This document shows positions 43,081 to 51,579 of a stretch of DNA of 64,000 nt, piece by piece. Source of the DNA: Bacillota bacterium (GTDB taxonomy: Bacteria; Bacillota; Desulfotomaculia; Desulfotomaculales; Desulfohalotomaculaceae); NCBI GenBank assembly GCA_009711615.1, contig VENI01000009.1:372001-436000 (forward strand), in the 5' to 3' direction. The notes beneath the pieces were generated by a model. The model ran no database searches and had not been told where the DNA came from. It saw nothing but the letters and a program-made list of their open reading frames with translations. Positions within the stretch are counted from its first letter, which is position 1; each line of letters opens with the position of its first letter. The position numbers were made by a program, and so were the translations under genes.

Positions 43081-44952
43081 ATGGCAGTTGCTGATTTATC
43101 TGTCGTTAAGACGAGTTCACCCAACCCTGGGGGCATAGGGCAACCTCTTTACTATACTATTATTGTTAGTAACCATGGCCCAGAAACAGCAACTAGTGTC
43201 ATGCTAGAAGACACAATTCCTACGGGGGTGTGTCTAACTGATATTACAATAGAACAAGGAACCTATTCTTATGAAAATGGTACCATAACATGGAATGTAG
43301 GTACTTTGCAAGCAGATGATACAAAGACAATGACAATTAGCGTCATACCTCAAACTGCAGGTACAATGGGTAACACCGCAACCGTCTATCATAATAATGA
43401 AGGGGATGAAGATCCAAACCCTGATAACAACACCGTATTTTCAGAAGTTACTGTTACTCCCGGTGTTGATTTGGTGATATTAAAGGAGAGTTATCCTAGA
43501 GAGACAAGCATAGGTGATACACTCACATATTTAATCACAGTTCTAAACAGTGGCCCTTCACCAGCAAATAATGTTAGCGTAACGGATAATCTTCCAGCAG
43601 GTGTAGTTGTAGAATCAATAACAACAAGTAAGGGAATCTGTCAAACCACTGGGAATACTTTAAACTGTGATTTAACTAGCTTAGATGCAAATGAGCGCTG
43701 GAATATAAGAATTGATGTCATTCCTTCTACTGAAGGTGAAATAGTAAATACTGCGGAGGTCACGTCTGATGAGCCAGATTCTAACCCAGAAAATAATACA
43801 GATAGAGTGACTACAATTGTTGGTCCAACTGCAGACCTTTCAATTTCAAAGGCAGTTTCCACTACAGAAGTGGTTGTAGACAACACTCTGACATATACAC
43901 TCTTGGTTACAAATCATGGACCCTCTGATGCTACCAATGTTGTGGTGATAGACACCTTACCATCAAATGTGAGTGTAAGTTCTATCACTGCTAGTCAAGG
44001 GACCTGTTACCAAATAGGAGATGTGATTACCTGCAATCTAGGAGATTTAGAAAAGGATCAAACCATACCAATAGATATTGATATTAAACCAAACGAACCA
44101 GGATTTATTATCAATTCAGCGGATGTAAGTGCGAACGAAGTAGATCCAAACAAATGTAACAACACTACTACTGCAGGTGTCTATGTTAAGAAAACAGTAG
44201 GCACAGACTTATCTGTTATAAAATCACATAATCCTGAGCCAGTTGCAATTTGTACTCCTGTAAAATATACAATTACGGTTGCAAATAATGGACCAACAAG
44301 TGCTACCGGTATAATACTGTCTGATAAAGCACCTTCTTCTCTTGAGATTTTATCAATAGCTTCTAGTCAAGGAATGTGCTGTGTTTGTAATGAGAAAGAT
44401 TGTCATAGTCCATCTAAACACTATCATTATGGGGATAGGGATCATAATTGTAAAAGAATGAATGATTGTCATGGTGATAGTCATATAACTTGTCAGTTAG
44501 GTGCCCTTACTTCAGGTGCAAGTGCAACTGTGGAAATATGTGCCAGACCGTTGTTATTAGGGAGCATCTCAAATACAGCTATTGTTACCTCCAACCAAGA
44601 AGACCTAGATCCAAGTAATAATGAAGTAACTGATACACTTACTGTTGTGACGCTAGAGGAACAAATTGAGTTAATCATTAACTTTATTTACGAGCTGATT
44701 ACTCTATGTCTGATTGAAGAGAAAAATGGGGATGTATTAGTAAACATTCTTAAGGATGCGAAGACTGCATTATGCTGTGGTGACACATGTAAATTTGAAA
44801 GAAAGCTAGGTTATTTTATTAAAAAGGTTGAGAGATATATTGAAAGAGGTTTAATTCCAGAAGAGCAGGGGTGCTATCTCGAAAAAACAGTTCGGTTAAT
44901 AAAGAAGGAATATAAATGTAGAGGATGTCGGGGAGCTGATATACATGAATGA
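43081..44952 (+). CDS. DUF11-repeat surface protein with Cys/His-rich insert and helical tail
   Basis: 623 residues; ATG 43081 has GGAG nine bases upstream (the ATG at 43072 abuts it). Four DUF11 repeats of about 120-130 residues each start ADLSVVKTSSP, VDLVILKESYP, ADLSISKAVST and TDLSVIKSHNP and contain TNHGPSDATNV-type cores. The fourth has an insert rich in Cys and His (MCCVCNEKDCHSPSKHYHYG and NDCHGDSHITC). The last 90 residues are helical with CCGDTCKFERK and CRGCRGADIHE. No signal peptide or sortase signal. Likely spore-surface fibre or matrix protein. The following gene overlaps its end by eight bases. Confidence 0.8.
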   Translation: MAVADLSVVKTSSPNPGGIGQPLYYTIIVSNHGPETATSVMLEDTIPTGVCLTDITIEQGTYSYENGTITWNVGTLQADDTKTMTISVIPQTAGTMGNTATVYHNNEGDEDPNPDNNTVFSEVTVTPGVDLVILKESYPRETSIGDTLTYLITVLNSGPSPANNVSVTDNLPAGVVVESITTSKGICQTTGNTLNCDLTSLDANERWNIRIDVIPSTEGEIVNTAEVTSDEPDSNPENNTDRVTTIVGPTADLSISKAVSTTEVVVDNTLTYTLLVTNHGPSDATNVVVIDTLPSNVSVSSITASQGTCYQIGDVITCNLGDLEKDQTIPIDIDIKPNEPGFIINSADVSANEVDPNKCNNTTTAGVYVKKTVGTDLSVIKSHNPEPVAICTPVKYTITVANNGPTSATGIILSDKAPSSLEILSIASSQGMCCVCNEKDCHSPSKHYHYGDRDHNCKRMNDCHGDSHITCQLGALTSGASATVEICARPLLLGSISNTAIVTSNQEDLDPSNNEVTDTLTVVTLEEQIELIINFIYELITLCLIEEKNGDVLVNILKDAKTALCCGDTCKFERKLGYFIKKVERYIERGLIPEEQGCYLEKTVRLIKKEYKCRGCRGADIHE

Positions 44953-45973
44953 AACAAACAAAATTGAATCAAATAAGTTTCTAAATGAAGTTGAAAACAT
45001 TGCAGAAAAAATTGAAGAACTAATAGAGATCTCCCCAAGGATAAAAGAAGGTAGTTATCCTAATCAGTTGAATATACTTATTGAACAATTAAAGATATTA
45101 CCAGAAAATGAATTAATTGAAGCATATACTGGCTTAAAGGATATGCCTGGCTGGATTGAACTTCCAGATCGAATAGATGACGTGATAGAAAAAGTAAAGA
45201 AGGCATTAGATCCAAGACCTTTAAAACCATCAAATATTGTCATCACACAAGCGAACTGCAACTTAGGAGCTTGTCCTGATGGTCCTACACAAGTACAAGT
45301 TGATAAACTATTAATTGCAGTCGCTTCAGCTGACGTTGCTACCGCCCTTGCCCAAGCAACTGCTGACACCATTGCTATTTTCTCAGAGCGTGGAGGAAAG
45401 ATTGCTCAAGCTATCGCAAGCGGATTAGATGTTGTTGGTAAGAGTCTAGCTTTAGCAGCTACTATCGAGCAGCGTGATGCGGACAAAGTAGCAGAATGTG
45501 AAGATGAAGCACTAAAACGTCTTTTGTTAAGTATGTGCAATACGATAAATGACATTAATCATAAGGCAGATCAAATAATTGACAAATTAGAAATCATTGA
45601 TCAAAAGCTAGATGTCATAATAAATCTTGCACAAGAGATCAAGGAAGTAGTGGACGAAATCTTGCTTCATCAGATAGAGGAAGCATTAACTGAGTGTATG
45701 ATGCTTGTAAGTCTTTATCTACCAGAAGATACCTTTGGTAGTATTGGTAGAGTACAAAATATTGTTAAAAAGTTAATCGAATATGCCAAAACTTCTGGAA
45801 TAACAGTAGCCAATGCAGAATCATACTGGCGACAGGGTTCAAATTCCCTTTCAACAAACCAATATGAGAAGGCGTTGGGTTGGTTTATGTTAGCTTATAA
45901 ACAACTACAAAATAAAGATATATTCGCTATACCATGTTCTACTGATCCATGCAAGGATAATAGAGGAAAGTAA
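44945..45973 (+). CDS. Helical protein coupled to the DUF11 gene, unknown function
   Basis: 342 residues, GGGGAG nine bases before ATG, overlapping the DUF11 stop by eight bases. Predicted almost all-helical: an acidic N-terminal bundle (NEVENIAEKIEELIEISPRI), a small central block with Cys (QANCNLGACPDGPTQVQVDK), an Ala-rich helix (IAVASADVATALAQATADTI), a coiled coil (INHKADQIIDKLEIIDQKLD) and a TPR-like end (KALGWFMLAYKQLQN). No membrane segment or signal. The Ala-rich segment followed by a coiled coil recalls pore-forming or scaffold proteins, but this is a weak analogy. Translation coupling points to an assembly partner of the DUF11 protein. Confidence 0.7.
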   Translation: MNETNKIESNKFLNEVENIAEKIEELIEISPRIKEGSYPNQLNILIEQLKILPENELIEAYTGLKDMPGWIELPDRIDDVIEKVKKALDPRPLKPSNIVITQANCNLGACPDGPTQVQVDKLLIAVASADVATALAQATADTIAIFSERGGKIAQAIASGLDVVGKSLALAATIEQRDADKVAECEDEALKRLLLSMCNTINDINHKADQIIDKLEIIDQKLDVIINLAQEIKEVVDEILLHQIEEALTECMMLVSLYLPEDTFGSIGRVQNIVKKLIEYAKTSGITVANAESYWRQGSNSLSTNQYEKALGWFMLAYKQLQNKDIFAIPCSTDPCKDNRGK

Positions 45974-45998
45974 AAATTAATAAGCAGACGCATGACAG

Positions 45999-46210
45999 GG
46001 GGACGGGGTTATTGTCACACACTCTGTGAATTCTACTCCTAGGGCGTCTTTCCCTATCTATATTAAAATATCATCTATCTGATTACTTCTTTCAATATAG
46101 TTAGTGTAATTTGTCCATAAATAGTTTTCAATTTTGGTTACAGCCTTTGCAGAATTCTGAAAAATATATCAAAGAACTGTTAAGAAATATGTGTGTCAAT
46201 ACCCCCGTCC
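45999..46210. repeat. REP/MITE-like element, copy B
   Basis: Second copy of the 30071-30287 element in the same orientation, about 212 bases, with the same GGGGACGGGG and CCCCCGTCC ends. Together the copies flank the whole spore-surface island. In the gap 45974-46944 it is followed by transposase debris, further short REP-like units (46799-46857, CCCCGTCCCCCTGTCAC and CCGTCCCCTTGTCAC) and a weak plus-strand hairpin near 46659-46685. Confidence 0.7.
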
Positions 46211-46247
46211 TAATATATTAAAAGAAAGTTTTAAAAGGAGAATAAAA

Positions 46248-46334
46248 ATGTCCTTTATAAAAGGTATAGAAAGAAACCAAAAAATGATGTTTCCAGTGTA
46301 TCTTGAGGATTATATAAGTGAACAAAATACCGTG
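46248..46334 (+). pseudogene. N-terminal stub of an IS1182-type transposase
   Basis: AAGGAG and ATG begin MSFIKGIERNQKMMFPVYLE and then DYISEQN, the usual N-terminus of IS1182-family transposases (RNQ...LFP...IDDYISEDNPVR). Similarity stops near 46330, where the frame turns into antisense of an unrelated fragment. Only about 28 codons survive; no inverted repeats were found. Confidence 0.6.
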
Positions 46335-46546
46335 GCTTTTTCAATAACTTTTATTATTTGGTCATTTGATTGTACTGCAGTAATTTTTGTTAATATCTCA
46401 TCAGTAAAATTGTTAATAATATCATCTAACTCTATTGTTTTACCTGTAAATTCATTTAGTGGTATTCTTAAAATTGGAAAAAGTCCTATTGGAAAAACGA
46501 AGCTCCAAATACCCTCAAATTCCCTGTTTGATTTATTATATAATAC
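46310..46546 (-). pseudogene. Orphan C-terminal gene fragment on the minus strand
   Basis: A 78-codon open frame, with no start codon, reads REFEGIWSFVFPIGLFPILR, IPLNEFTGKTIELDDIINNF, TDEILTKITAVQSNDQIIKV and stops at 46312-46310. The protein-like composition suggests the tail of a lost gene cut by the IS1182 stub. Family not recognised. Confidence 0.4.
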
Positions 46547-46893
46547 TTATCTCTTATCCCATTAAAGTGGAAACGTGTTGATGTAGTCCTAACTTTTTCA
46601 TCCGTTATGTACTCAATTGGGGAAGAATTATAAAATGCGCAAGAGGTACAATTAAATAAGCAACCATCTTAATAAAACGGTTGTTATTTTTCATCTTTAA
46701 TTTTTAAGCATAAAGTTGCCATGAGTTTTACATATTAAATTTACTATGCTGAATAATAATCACTTTGCTTTACTGATATAGACTAAAGTCTGAACTTACC
46801 GTGACAACAACCCCGTCCCCCTGTCACCCTGCTGATTACCGTCCCCTTGTCACCCTTAAAGTGTTGAAAATGGAGGTTAAAAAAGTAATAAAA

Positions 46894-46928
46894 AAAGCTA
46901 TCACCCAACAATAAGGGATGATAGCTTT
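46894..46928 (-). terminator. Terminator after tRNA-Gly
   Basis: AAAGCTATCA pairs with TGATAGCTTT, followed by a TTTTTTT run on the minus strand, 17 bases past the tRNA 3' end. Nearly identical hairpins occur at 21353 and 24824. Confidence 0.85.
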
Positions 46929-46944
46929 ACTTTATAAAAATAAA

Positions 46945-47018
46945 TGGAGCGGGTGATGGGAATCGAACCCACGTAGCCGGCTTGGAAGGCCGGTGCTCTA
47001 CCATTGAGCTACACCCGC
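46945..47018 (-). tRNA. tRNA-Gly (TCC anticodon)
   Basis: A 74-base cloverleaf including CCA. Acceptor GCGGGTG / CACCCGC, D-arm with AGCTCAATGGTAGAGC, anticodon stem CCGGC-CTTCCAA-GCCGG (anticodon TCC), T-arm GTGGGTTCGATTCCCAT, discriminator T, CCA encoded. Read leftward and terminated by the hairpin at 46894. Confidence 0.97.
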
Positions 47019-47151
47019 TTAAAAGAGTTATTATCTTTAACGCAAGAGTTATTATAACTTAAATACTTTTCAATGTCAAGAACTAAATATTATTTCCTGA
47101 CCGACAAATACTATTTTAACATATACCGTTGTTAATAGCAACTGTTAGATC

Positions 47152-47628
47152 TTATAATTCAAAAATATCTACAAGTACTTCATCTCCAAATATTTCTATT
47201 AACCCATATGTCGGACCCTTCTTTCCCCTTGGCTGAGTCACGCTTCCGGGATTGCATATTATAATTTTCTCTTGTTCGTCTATTATTGGAATGTGGGTAT
47301 GGCCGTGCACCACTAAGTCAACACTGTGCTGCTTGGCTTTTTTTATTAATACGTCGTGTGAAGCCTTTACATCATACTTGTGTCCGTGGGTTAGCCAGAT
47401 TTTCTTACCCGCCGCATCTATTAGCAGGTCTTCTGGTTCCTTTACATCCCAGTCACAGTTACCTACCACTGCACATACCAGTAGCTCTTTAGTTTTTGCT
47501 AATTGATGAGCATCCTTGTAATGGTCACCAGCATGCAGCAGCAGATCAATTTTTCCCATGTTATTAAGTGCTATTCTAGCTCCATCCAAGTTCCCATGGG
47601 TGTCGCTCAATACACCAATACGCACCAT
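47152..47628 (-). CDS. YfcE/MJ0936-type metallophosphoesterase
   Basis: 158 residues. Metal-site motifs GVLSDTHGNLDGARIAL, LLLHAGDHYKD, CAVVGNCDWD, WLTHGHKYDVKA and VVHGHTHIPII appear in order. It probably hydrolyses phosphodiesters or small phosphates in the cytoplasm; the natural substrate is unclear. Its ATG follows the rdgB stop by about one base, making it the last gene of the rph-rdgB unit. Confidence 0.92.
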   Translation of the reverse strand: MVRIGVLSDTHGNLDGARIALNNMGKIDLLLHAGDHYKDAHQLAKTKELLVCAVVGNCDWDVKEPEDLLIDAAGKKIWLTHGHKYDVKASHDVLIKKAKQHSVDLVVHGHTHIPIIDEQEKIIICNPGSVTQPRGKKGPTYGLIEIFGDEVLVDIFEL

Positions 47629-47629
47629 A

Positions 47630-48235
47630 TCACTCTTCCTTGCCTACCATTTTGGCTAGTATTTCCACCGCCCCTTTGAGGGCTTTACCCCGGTGACTAA
47701 TTTTGTTCTTTTCATTCATATCTAACTCAGCAAAAGTTTTATCATATTTCGGAACATAAAACAAGGGGTCATAACCAAAACCACCCTCTCCTTTAAGCTG
47801 TTCTAGAATATATCCCTCACAGAATCCGTCGCTGGTATGTAGTTCACCCTCTGGGGTACAAATGGCTATTACGCAGCGAAATCTGGCCGTGCGCTGCTCC
47901 CAGGGAACGTTTCTCATTTGTTCCAGCAGTTTATTGTTATTGGCGGTATCATCCTTTGGGATGCCGGCAAACCGGGCTGAATGAACACCGGGTTTTCCAC
48001 CCAAGTGATCTACTTCCAACCCTGAATCATCTGCCAGTACCGGTAAGCCGGTATATTTAGCGGCCTCTTTAGCTTTTTTAATGGCATTATCTTTAAAAGT
48101 ACTTCCATCTTCTACTGTTTCGGGCATATTGGGGTAATGGGCCAGGGAAATCACATTAATGTTCTGAGGTGCCAACATGGTGCGCAGTTCTTCCAATTTT
48201 CCCTTGTTTCCACTGGCCAGCACCAGTTTATACAC
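47630..48235 (-). CDS. rdgB: XTP/dITP diphosphatase (RdgB/HAM1)
   Basis: 201 residues from GTG 48235, which has AGGTGA nine bases upstream (GTG 48244 is possible but too near). [20 protein letters not shown] and [20 protein letters not shown], followed by SARFAG, are the substrate and metal motifs. [14 protein letters not shown] and the [11 protein letters not shown] end are also family marks. It cleans non-canonical purine triphosphates from the nucleotide pool. Overlaps the rph end by eight bases, the usual Firmicutes rph-rdgB pairing. Confidence 0.95.
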   Translation of the reverse strand: MYKLVLASGNKGKLEELRTMLAPQNINVISLAHYPNMPETVEDGSTFKDNAIKKAKEAAKYTGLPVLADDSGLEVDHLGGKPGVHSARFAGIPKDDTANNNKLLEQMRNVPWEQRTARFRCVIAICTPEGELHTSDGFCEGYILEQLKGEGGFGYDPLFYVPKYDKTFAELDMNEKNKISHRGKALKGAVEILAKMVGKEE

Positions 48236-48986
48236 TGCTAACACTCACCTTTCCCACTTCTTCCGCCAAGCTTCCTAGGGCATCTTTTTGTAACTGCACT
48301 AACTCCTCAATACCATTTTCTGCATAATCCATCATTTTATCCATTTCACCACGGGAAAAAGTATATTCTTCACCGGTACCCTGTATTTCTACAAACTCAC
48401 CATTGCCCGTCATGATGATGTTCATATCCACCTCGGCAGCGGAGTCTTCCTGATAGTTAAGATCCAGTATCACTTCATTATGTAACCTACCAACACTAAT
48501 GGCCGCCAGATAGTCTTTAACCGGAATATAGCTAATGTAACCTTTTTTCTTGATATAATTCAAGGCATCAATTAAAGCCACAAAGGCACCGGTAATAGAT
48601 GCAGTACGGGTACCTCCGTCGGCTTGTATTACGTCGCAGTCCAGTGTAATACTTCTTTCACCCAACACTCCAAGGTCAACCACTGACCGCAATGACCGGC
48701 CGATTAGACGTTGAATTTCCATTGTCCGGCCACCCAGTTTGCCTTTTGCCGCTTCGCGTATAGTACGTGTATTTGTGGCCCTGGGTAGAAGCGAGTATTC
48801 CGCTGTCACCCACCCCTTTTCAGTACCTTTTAGAAATGGAGGCACCCTTTCTTCAACAGTGGCATTGCATATTACCTTGGTATCTCCCATTTCTATTAAT
48901 ACGGAGCCTTCCGGATGTTTAATATAATTCCTAGTAATTTTAACAGGTCTTATTTGTTCTGCATTTCTTCCGTCAACTCTTTGCAC
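48228..48986 (-). CDS. rph: Ribonuclease PH
   Basis: 252 residues, GTG start, AGGGAGGAC about ten bases upstream. [20 protein letters not shown], then [40 protein letters not shown] and [20 protein letters not shown] are canonical. It trims tRNA 3' ends phosphorolytically. Followed by rdgB and the phosphoesterase. Confidence 0.96.
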   Translation of the reverse strand: MQRVDGRNAEQIRPVKITRNYIKHPEGSVLIEMGDTKVICNATVEERVPPFLKGTEKGWVTAEYSLLPRATNTRTIREAAKGKLGGRTMEIQRLIGRSLRSVVDLGVLGERSITLDCDVIQADGGTRTASITGAFVALIDALNYIKKKGYISYIPVKDYLAAISVGRLHNEVILDLNYQEDSAAEVDMNIIMTGNGEFVEIQGTGEEYTFSRGEMDKMMDYAENGIEELVQLQKDALGSLAEEVGKVSVSSV

Positions 48987-48991
48987 AGGTA

Positions 48992-49966
48992 CTAAGTCCT
49001 CCCTTTAAATGTTGTATTTTTCGATCTCTTATTGTGGCCAGAAATTAACCTGAATTGGTTTGGATGTTCGGGTGTTTCCTCATCTAGCACTGGTCCTACT
49101 AAACCAGCAATTGTATAGAATTTATTAATTGGATCCCATTTGAATTCTTTTACCAACCGAAAATTTTCTACTTCACCAGCACGTTTCACGTGTAGTCGTG
49201 GACCAGTGCATTTAATTATACTATTTCCAACTTTAATGTGGTGTTCATCATGGTAGTGAATATTTCTGTTTACTGCAATCATTTCTTTAACTCTTTTTTC
49301 AACTTCTTCAAGGTCAATATCTGGTTTATTGTTAAACTCAAGCACAAAGCCGTGCTTTAAATCGTCATGCTCTACCGCTTCTTCCAAGCCCATTTCACGT
49401 AGCACATATCCAGTCATATCCTCAGCAGAATGAGCCATTTTACGATAGATAAGGGATTCAAAAACAATGTCTGCAATTTCTTGAGGTTCAGGCCCAAAGA
49501 CATTTGGCCTGGTTACAATAACTTCTTCCCCAATACCTACTAAAATGCTGGCATTGTAATTAAGGTATGGATAAAGTAAATCAAAATGTTCCACAATAAC
49601 CCGGTGTTCATCGTCAACGGCTTTTACAATGGCTTCTGCAATTTCATAGGGTTGCGTAAAAGCCGATTCAAAGCGCATATCCACATGGTATGTGCGACTA
49701 CGGAAGAAACCCCGCTCAGCATCTTCTAGTATAGGTAGTGGTCTAATATTAATACCGTCATCATCATTGGTAAGCTCCAGACCGGGAAACATCCCCCTGA
49801 TGAGTAGTGATTTACCTGCCCCGGCGTCTCCGATAAACCCAATTAATTTGTCCATTGGGCTACAGTATCTCTGTGAGATACTGGACCCCAGCGCCATTAA
49901 GCGTCTACGACCCCTAGGGGCAAAATACACCGCATGCATCAAATATTCATGCACCAGGGAAACCAT
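48992..49966 (-). CDS. P-loop protein with an AlaRS 'second additional domain'-like region
   Basis: 324 residues from ATG 49966 (GGGGGAG nine bases upstream). An N-terminal part with [20 protein letters not shown] is followed by a Walker [21 protein letters not shown] near residue 50 and [17 protein letters not shown]. The C-terminal third has [20 protein letters not shown] and [20 protein letters not shown], like the tRNA-synthetase additional domain of AlaX relatives. Short genes of this type sit beside glutamate mutase clusters in some clostridia. Substrate unknown. It follows the MBL gene and precedes rph. Confidence 0.6.
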   Translation of the reverse strand: MVSLVHEYLMHAVYFAPRGRRRLMALGSSISQRYCSPMDKLIGFIGDAGAGKSLLIRGMFPGLELTNDDDGINIRPLPILEDAERGFFRSRTYHVDMRFESAFTQPYEIAEAIVKAVDDEHRVIVEHFDLLYPYLNYNASILVGIGEEVIVTRPNVFGPEPQEIADIVFESLIYRKMAHSAEDMTGYVLREMGLEEAVEHDDLKHGFVLEFNNKPDIDLEEVEKRVKEMIAVNRNIHYHDEHHIKVGNSIIKCTGPRLHVKRAGEVENFRLVKEFKWDPINKFYTIAGLVGPVLDEETPEHPNQFRLISGHNKRSKNTTFKGRT

Positions 49967-49986
49967 AAATACCACTCCCCCAAAAA

Positions 49987-50766
49987 TTATTTGGACACAT
50001 TATATTTAGCATCTTCTTTGGCCACTGCCGCTGCGTTTTGAAACCCTTCGCTGGCTTGAATGGTTAAATCGTTAATACTGTATTCCGGGTATAAGTGAGT
50101 GATCACCAACTTTTTAACACCAGCAGCTTTAGCCAGTTCTCCAGCCTGGCGGGCAGTTAAATGACCTTTCTTTACAAAATCCACATCTTTATCCAGCCCG
50201 CTGGCTTCACATAAGAATAAGTTTGCTCCCCGAGCTAGATCTTCCAACTGCTTTGTGCGGGCTGTATCCCCGGAAAATACCATCCGCCCCTTTTCATCCT
50301 CTATGCTTACAGCATATGCAGGAAGTGGGTGGTTATTGGGGGTGAATTCCAATTGCAGCCTACCCACCCGGGCACGATGTGCTTGTGTTCCTCCGCCAAT
50401 ATTTACTTGTGGCATATCTTCTATTGCATTTATTATGAAGGCATCTTTATACTTGGCAAACTGTTGAAACTTTTCATCGGGCTGTTTGGGTATAAATAAT
50501 GCCAATGGGCCGGTTCTTTTCTGGTCACGAATGGCTCCTGCAATAGCATGGCGCAAACAGTGCAAATCCATGCAGTGGTCGGGGTGCAGGTGAGTGATTA
50601 CCACCGCTGCCAATCGACGGAAGTCAACGTGTTTACACAACTTGCCAAAACTACCGTTCCCCGCCTCTAACATAATACTGGTTTGGCCATTTTGTATTAA
50701 ATAACCAGAACAGGCCCCCCCGGGGGCAGGATAGGGTGCATTTCTCCCTAATATAGTCAACTGCAC
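49987..50766 (-). CDS. MBL-fold metal hydrolase (RNase Z/ElaC-like)
   Basis: 259 residues. The zinc motif VVITHLHPDHCMDLHCLRHA, then VFSGDTARTKQLEDLARGAN, a GHLTARQAGELAKAAG His and VITHLYPEYS complete the metallo-beta-lactamase site. The fold MQLTILGRNAPYPAPGGACS resembles RNase Z-like enzymes. Substrate not evident. Lies downstream of the dehydratase activator in the same orientation, 31 bases away. Confidence 0.85.
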   Translation of the reverse strand: MQLTILGRNAPYPAPGGACSGYLIQNGQTSIMLEAGNGSFGKLCKHVDFRRLAAVVITHLHPDHCMDLHCLRHAIAGAIRDQKRTGPLALFIPKQPDEKFQQFAKYKDAFIINAIEDMPQVNIGGGTQAHRARVGRLQLEFTPNNHPLPAYAVSIEDEKGRMVFSGDTARTKQLEDLARGANLFLCEASGLDKDVDFVKKGHLTARQAGELAKAAGVKKLVITHLYPEYSINDLTIQASEGFQNAAAVAKEDAKYNVSK

Positions 50767-50797
50767 TCAATCACCTTCTTTTTAAACACTTACTAGA

Positions 50798-51571
50798 TTA
50801 TATAATGTCATTCTCTAATGCTGTAACCGCACAACCTATGGCGCCGGCATATTGCGGATTGTCCGGCACAATAACTTCCACACTAATTTCTTGTTCTACT
50901 ATTTTCTTTAATGCAGCATTGCGGGCCACACCACCGGTAAATACCAACTTTGGGCTTTTTAGTTTTAACAGCATCGGCTTTATTCGTTTAAAGATGGTAT
51001 AGTTTACACCGGCAGCCAGTTCCGAGACCGGGTGCCCTTCCACCACTTTACCGATTAGCTCCGTTTCACCGAATATCGCACAGGTGGAAGTAAGGTCAAC
51101 CGGGTGTTCATGGTAGCGACTCAGTTCTTTCATATCAATATCCAGTACAGCGGCCATGTTTTCCAAGTATCGCCCCGTACTGGCAGCACAACGATCGTTT
51201 GTCTCAAAGTCATGCATTCGCCCATTGACTACTTTAGCCACTTTGCTGTCCTGACCGCCCAAATCCAGCAGCGTGAAGTCTTTAATGCCTGCAAGGTGTA
51301 CCGCCCCGGTAACATGGGCTTTTATTTCCGGAATGTTTTTAGTACCTTTTAAATTAATGGTTTGGCGCCCATAACCAGTACTTACTATGTTTTGCAATTT
51401 CATATCGGCCAAACCAGCCCCAGCTAAATCCACCACCAACTGGCCTTCTTCCATTCGTCCATATTGGCGATAAAAGGATACTGTATCATACTTATGTAAA
51501 TTAAATTTACCGTTATCCTTCATTAGTGCAACTTTTACGTTCCTGCTGCCCAAATCTATTCCTGCATACAT
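50798..51571 (-). CDS. 2-Hydroxyacyl-CoA dehydratase activator (HgdC/BadF type)
   Basis: 257 residues. ASKHA fold: MYAGIDLGSRNVKVALMKDN (phosphate 1), LLDLGGQDSKVAKV (phosphate 2), LVFTGGVARNAALKK. Cysteines in NDRCAASTGRYLE and TSTCAIFGETE are at the positions that hold the bridging [4Fe-4S] cluster in HgdC homodimers. It would inject an electron into the dehydratase at the cost of ATP. Eight bases after the dehydratase-like gene. Confidence 0.92.
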   Translation of the reverse strand: MYAGIDLGSRNVKVALMKDNGKFNLHKYDTVSFYRQYGRMEEGQLVVDLAGAGLADMKLQNIVSTGYGRQTINLKGTKNIPEIKAHVTGAVHLAGIKDFTLLDLGGQDSKVAKVVNGRMHDFETNDRCAASTGRYLENMAAVLDIDMKELSRYHEHPVDLTSTCAIFGETELIGKVVEGHPVSELAAGVNYTIFKRIKPMLLKLKSPKLVFTGGVARNAALKKIVEQEISVEVIVPDNPQYAGAIGCAVTALENDII

Positions 51572-51579
51572 TATTTATG

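Noticed and set aside
46191..46565. 124-codon plus-strand frame
   Set aside because: It joins the REP end, an IS1182 stub and the antisense of an orphan gene fragment; not one gene.
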